Of a DNA stretch of 14,518 nucleotides, positions 11,915 to 14,518 are shown piece by piece. Source of the DNA: Candidatus Desantisbacteria bacterium CG1_02_38_46. Its GTDB lineage: Bacteria; Desantisbacteria; UBA1551; UBA1559. Location of the stretch: NCBI GenBank assembly GCA_001871015.1, contig MNUO01000079.1:1-14518 (forward strand), given 5' to 3'. Position 1 is the first letter of the stretch, and the number at the start of each line of letters is the position of its first letter. The translations under genes were made by a program, and so were the position numbers. Below the pieces are notes generated by a model. The model did not search any database. It was not told the DNA's origin and saw only the letters and a list, made by a program, of their open reading frames with translations.

Positions 11915-12780
11915 CAAAAGGATGGTTGTGCGAAATTTTTGATAGTATTCAGGGAGAGGGAATTTATCTTGGCGTGAGACAGATATTCCTGAGATTTGCT
12001 GGATGCAATTTGCGCTGCGAGTACTGTGATACGCCACAGGCGCTGCGGCGGCATAAATACTGCCGAGCCATGAGCCATGAGTCATGTGTCATGAGTAAAA
12101 TAGAAAATCCAATGACAGTTGATAGCATTATTTTTATTCTAAAAAGTTATTTATCTAACATCCAGTATCCGGGATCTAATATCTATCACTCTGTTTCTTT
12201 AACAGGGGGCGAGCCACTTCTTCAGGTTGATTTCATTAAAGAACTTATTCCACAATTAAAGAAATTGGGATTAAAGATTTATCTCGAGACTAATGGGGTA
12301 CTGCCAGATGCGCTCAAGAAAATTGTTGATGAAGTAGATTTTATTGCAATGGATATCAAGCTGCCCACGGCTATTGGACAGAAGTTGTGGAAGGAACATA
12401 AAAAATTTTTAAAACAGTGTGCAATGAATTACACCACTACAATACTTGATAGAAAAATGAAATGCGCCCTTGTTTTTGTTAAAATTGTAATTACTCCAAG
12501 GACCAGTGGAGGCGAAATTAAGAAGGCGGCAGAATTAATAGCAGAGGTTAATAGAGAGATTCCATTAGTTTTACAACCAGATTCGAAGAAAAGGGACAGT
12601 CCCAGACCCGCCGTGGCGGGTGCCCCGACAACTTCGTCCGTAAATAGTGACGGTCCCCAGGGACAATCCCTATTTTACTATCAGGAAATTGCCTCAAGAA
12701 TTCTAAAGGATGTCCGAATTATTCCACAATTGCATAATGTGTCACAAGCCATTTGTCATTTGTCAAGACCTGACACCTAG
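11911..12780 (+). CDS. queE: 7-carboxy-7-deazaguanine synthase QueE, with insertions
   Basis: QueE is a radical-SAM enzyme that turns 6-carboxytetrahydropterin into 7-carboxy-7-deazaguanine. The N-terminus FDSIQGEGIYLG and the iron-sulfur motif CNLRCEYC (Cys32, Cys36, Cys39) are clear, as are LTGGEPLLQ (98-104) and YLETNGV. At 289 residues it is longer than usual for the family. The excess comes from a repeat-derived block at about residues 227-254 (12591-12674), a heptamer-repeat segment at 53-62, and a tail at 277-289 that reads through repeat-like sequence. The start ATG 11911 overlaps the queC stop. All core motifs are intact, so it may still work. Its stop shares CTAG with the convergent SDR gene. 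Confidence 0.92.
   Translation: MTKGWLCEIFDSIQGEGIYLGVRQIFLRFAGCNLRCEYCDTPQALRRHKYCRAMSHESCVMSKIENPMTVDSIIFILKSYLSNIQYPGSNIYHSVSLTGGEPLLQVDFIKELIPQLKKLGLKIYLETNGVLPDALKKIVDEVDFIAMDIKLPTAIGQKLWKEHKKFLKQCAMNYTTTILDRKMKCALVFVKIVITPRTSGGEIKKAAELIAEVNREIPLVLQPDSKKRDSPRPAVAGAPTTSSVNSDGPQGQSLFYYQEIASRILKDVRIIPQLHNVSQAICHLSRPDT
12069..12096 (+). repeat. 7-bp tandem repeat inside queE
   Basis: Four consecutive heptamers: CATGAGC, CATGAGT, CATGTGT, CATGAGT. They encode MSHESCVMS after the RRHKYC block. Seven is not a multiple of three, so losing or gaining one unit would shift the frame. Confidence 0.8.
12591..12674 (+). repeat. REP-like palindromic insertion inside queE
   Basis: About 84 bp (28 codons) with nested palindromes: GGGAC-A-GTCCC, ACCCGCC-GT-GGCGGGT and GACGGTCCCCAGGGACAATC. 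It ends with CCCTATTT like the other REP-like units. It sits between the conserved LVLQP and QEIASRILK segments of QueE. Confidence 0.65.
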
Positions 12781-13607
12781 ACAGAGTAAGCGTTGAAACC
12801 GCCGTCAATAGGAATGACTGCTCCGGTAACAAATTTTGAGGCGTCAGATGAAAGCCATATGCAGGCACCGATAAGGTCTTCCGGCTCTCCGAATTTTCCC
12901 ATTGGTGTATGGGAGATAATTTTATTTCCTCTTTCGCTTAAATTCCCTTTTTCATCGTAAAGAAGATATTTATTTTGCGCAGTTGAGAAGAACCCAGGTG
13001 CAATTGCATTGACCCTTAAATTTTTGTTATATTCCTGGGCAAAATGAATGGCGAGCCACTGGGTAAAATTACTTACCGCTGCTTTTGCTGCAGAGTAACC
13101 GATGGTTTTTGTCAGCGGTCTGAAAGCAGCCATAGAAGAAATATTAATAATTGACCCGCCTTCCTTGTTTTTAATCATTTCTTTTCCGAAAACCTGCGAG
13201 GTCAAAATTGCCCCGCCGAACAGATTAATGGAGATAACTTTTTGTAAAGCATCAAAAGGTAGGTCAAAAAAGCCCTGCTTATCAGAAGTTGTTGCATCCT
13301 GTCTGTTCCCACCCGCAGCATTCAGCAAAATATCAATTTTACCGAAATCTTTAATGATTTCTTTGCATGCTGATTCAATCTTATTTTTATCTAAAACATC
13401 GATAAAATATGCTTTTGCTTCTATATTTTCTTTTTTTAATTCTTCCGCAACTTTATCTGCATTTGCAATATCTCCAATCGCTATTTTTGCTCCTGCTTTT
13501 CCTAATCCCCGGGCAATTTTTGAACCAAGAATGCCTGCTCCTCCGGGAATTACTGCTGTTTTTCCTTTTAAATTAAACATTTCTAAAACATTCTGTCGAG
13601 TAGACAT
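12777..13607 (-). CDS. SDR-family D-mannonate oxidoreductase-like enzyme
   Basis: A 276-residue short-chain dehydrogenase. The nucleotide-binding motif is GGAGILG (22-28), with NAAGGN (96-101). The catalytic residues are Ser157/158 (NISSMAAF), Tyr171 and Lys175 (GYSAAKAA). The blocks SSMAAFRPLT, SAAKAAVSNFTQWLA, NAIAPGFF and TPMGKFGEPEDLIG fit the SDR subfamily annotated as D-mannonate oxidoreductase/fructuronate reductase, acting in hexuronate breakdown. The start CAT 13605-13607 has a strong AGGAGG (13612-13617) that lies inside the upstream NagB-like gene's last codons. The stop overlaps that of queE. Substrate is inferred from similarity only. Confidence 0.82.
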   Translation of the reverse strand: MSTRQNVLEMFNLKGKTAVIPGGAGILGSKIARGLGKAGAKIAIGDIANADKVAEELKKENIEAKAYFIDVLDKNKIESACKEIIKDFGKIDILLNAAGGNRQDATTSDKQGFFDLPFDALQKVISINLFGGAILTSQVFGKEMIKNKEGGSIINISSMAAFRPLTKTIGYSAAKAAVSNFTQWLAIHFAQEYNKNLRVNAIAPGFFSTAQNKYLLYDEKGNLSERGNKIISHTPMGKFGEPEDLIGACIWLSSDASKFVTGAVIPIDGGFNAYSV

Positions 13608-14501
13608 TTATAACCTCCTCTCCCTTCCTTCATCCCTCCCCACTTGTTGGAGTGTTAGCGGGTAGGGGTTCATTTTACCTGACACCTTTGGTTTTGTGTT
13701 CAGTTCGCTTGCAGAATTTTCATCAAGATAAATATTAACACAGTGATGCATTCTTAAAAAAGAAGCAGGTAGTGAATCAGAAACCGGACCATCCCACATT
13801 AATTTCACAGCTCTTGCTTTATGTTTGCCAGGTACAATACAAAAGATTTTATCTGCTTCTAAAATACCGGCACAGGTCATACTTATTGCTTTTCGCGGGA
13901 CATCTTTTAGAGTTTTGTATCGGGCTTGAGGGTCAGGATGATTTTTATAATCATCATATTGTTGCCGAACAGAAACCTTATCAATCTCAACAGGAATTAT
14001 TAATTTTGATGTTCTTTTGTCCACATGCGGTTCAATAAAAGCAATATGTCCGTTTATGCCAATTCCTAAAATAACTATGTAGATTCCATCTTCTTTGCGG
14101 ACCTCTTTAATTAGTTTTCTGATAATCTCTTCATATTTTTGCGCAATTTCTTCGCCTGTTCCTTTTAAAGATTTAATGAAATAAATGTTTTTTTCAGGGA
14201 TTGGAACTTTACTAAAGATGTGTTCTCTTAAATAAGATTCAAATGTATTCGGATGTCCTCTTTTCAAATCGACATATTCATCCAGATGAACAGCAGTTAC
14301 TTTTTTCCAATCAATTCCTTTTTCCTTGCAAAGGCTGGCTAAAAATGTATCCTGGGAAGGAGCAGCGGCAAAAGCAACAACAATTCTTTTTTTCTTTTTT
14401 ACTGTCCATTCTCTCAAGACTTCAGCCAATTCTTTAGCTGCGACTTTTCCCATTTCTTCATTAGTCTTCATAATTTTTCTTTGAATATTAATTTCTTCCA
14501 T
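13608..14501 (-). CDS. NagB-like glucosamine-6-phosphate isomerase/deaminase
   Basis: A 297-residue protein of the NagB/6-phosphogluconolactonase superfamily. AAAPSQDTFLASL (46-58) is the phosphate loop, HLDEY (72-76) holds Asp74, and GIGINGHIAFIEP (146-158) holds His152 and Glu157. Asn150 replaces the Asp of classical NagB, as in a separate subfamily with GI-x-NGH, so the exact reaction is uncertain. The family normally ends near IYLDENSA (257-264); the last 30 residues read repeat-like DNA. I chose the ATG at 14501 with GGAGG upstream over an earlier TTG. The next gene starts directly after the stop, making a sugar-catabolic operon. Confidence 0.8.
   Translation of the reverse strand: MEEINIQRKIMKTNEEMGKVAAKELAEVLREWTVKKKKRIVVAFAAAPSQDTFLASLCKEKGIDWKKVTAVHLDEYVDLKRGHPNTFESYLREHIFSKVPIPEKNIYFIKSLKGTGEEIAQKYEEIIRKLIKEVRKEDGIYIVILGIGINGHIAFIEPHVDKRTSKLIIPVEIDKVSVRQQYDDYKNHPDPQARYKTLKDVPRKAISMTCAGILEADKIFCIVPGKHKARAVKLMWDGPVSDSLPASFLRMHHCVNIYLDENSASELNTKPKVSGKMNPYPLTLQQVGRDEGRERRL
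13611..13690. repeat. repeat-like sequence forming the NagB-like C-terminus
   Basis: It contains ACCTGACACCT (13677-13687), also found at the queE end (12768-12778), followed by GGGTAGGGG and an imperfect CACT/AGTG hairpin. It encodes the non-family tail of the NagB-like protein on the - strand and carries the ribosome-binding site of the SDR gene. Confidence 0.4.
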
Positions 14502-14518
14502 TTTCCCCTCCAAGATAT

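Noticed and set aside
1-14518. CRISPR array
   Set aside because: Repeats here are few, far apart and unevenly spaced, with genes rather than spacers between them; no cas gene is seen.

Overview
The window is AT-rich bacterial DNA, most likely from an uncultivated candidate phylum. The NagB-like sugar isomerase/deaminase has the APSQ and GI-N-GH signatures I associate with PVC-superphylum bacteria. Together with the many short dispersed repeats, this makes an Omnitrophota-like organism a reasonable but unproven guess. TGA is used as a normal stop codon, so the code looks standard.

Left part (1-8280): an accessory island of toxin-antitoxin and phage-defence-type genes. Three direct repeats (ending at 86, 2371 and 4813) each contain 20 nt that parse exactly as the 3' half of a tRNA: a 7-nt T loop, a 5-nt T-stem strand, the acceptor strand CTTCGGC and a discriminator A, fitting a tRNA-Leu that starts GCCGAAG. 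They cut the island into segments of about 2.3, 2.4 and 3.5 kb. The segment ends carry TTGTGCC direct repeats with an 11-bp period. Segment A holds a winged-helix/MNT nucleotidyltransferase with a small coupled partner and an internally deleted DUF3800 protein. Segment B holds a HEPN protein, a gene remnant, a winged-helix/nucleotidyltransferase pair behind a consensus promoter with twin operators, and the decayed 3' end of an AlbA_2/ATPase-type regulator. Segment C holds a broken RhuM-Fic gene, a small phage-type metallopeptidase and a complete AbiEi/AbiEii system. No integrase is present, so the array looks like trans-mobilised or decayed mini-islands that piled up at one tRNA gene.

Middle (8209-9748): a broken membrane-anchored GyrI-like gene, then smpB and ssrA (tmRNA). 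The predicted tmRNA 5' end lies inside the last codons of smpB, so the smpB stop codon is part of the tmRNA acceptor stem. The last 26 bp of the ssrA region are repeated 135 bp downstream, the mark of an old integration at ssrA.

Right part (9749-14518): housekeeping genes. A cell-wall amidase is followed closely by queD, queC and queE (preQ0/queuosine pathway) on the + strand. On the - strand a NagB-like gene and an SDR gene of the D-mannonate oxidoreductase type form a two-gene operon. The two operons converge with their stop codons sharing one CTAG. Short REP-like repeats have been absorbed in frame into the amidase signal peptide and the middle of QueE, and repeat-like sequence forms the C-termini of QueE and the NagB-like protein.
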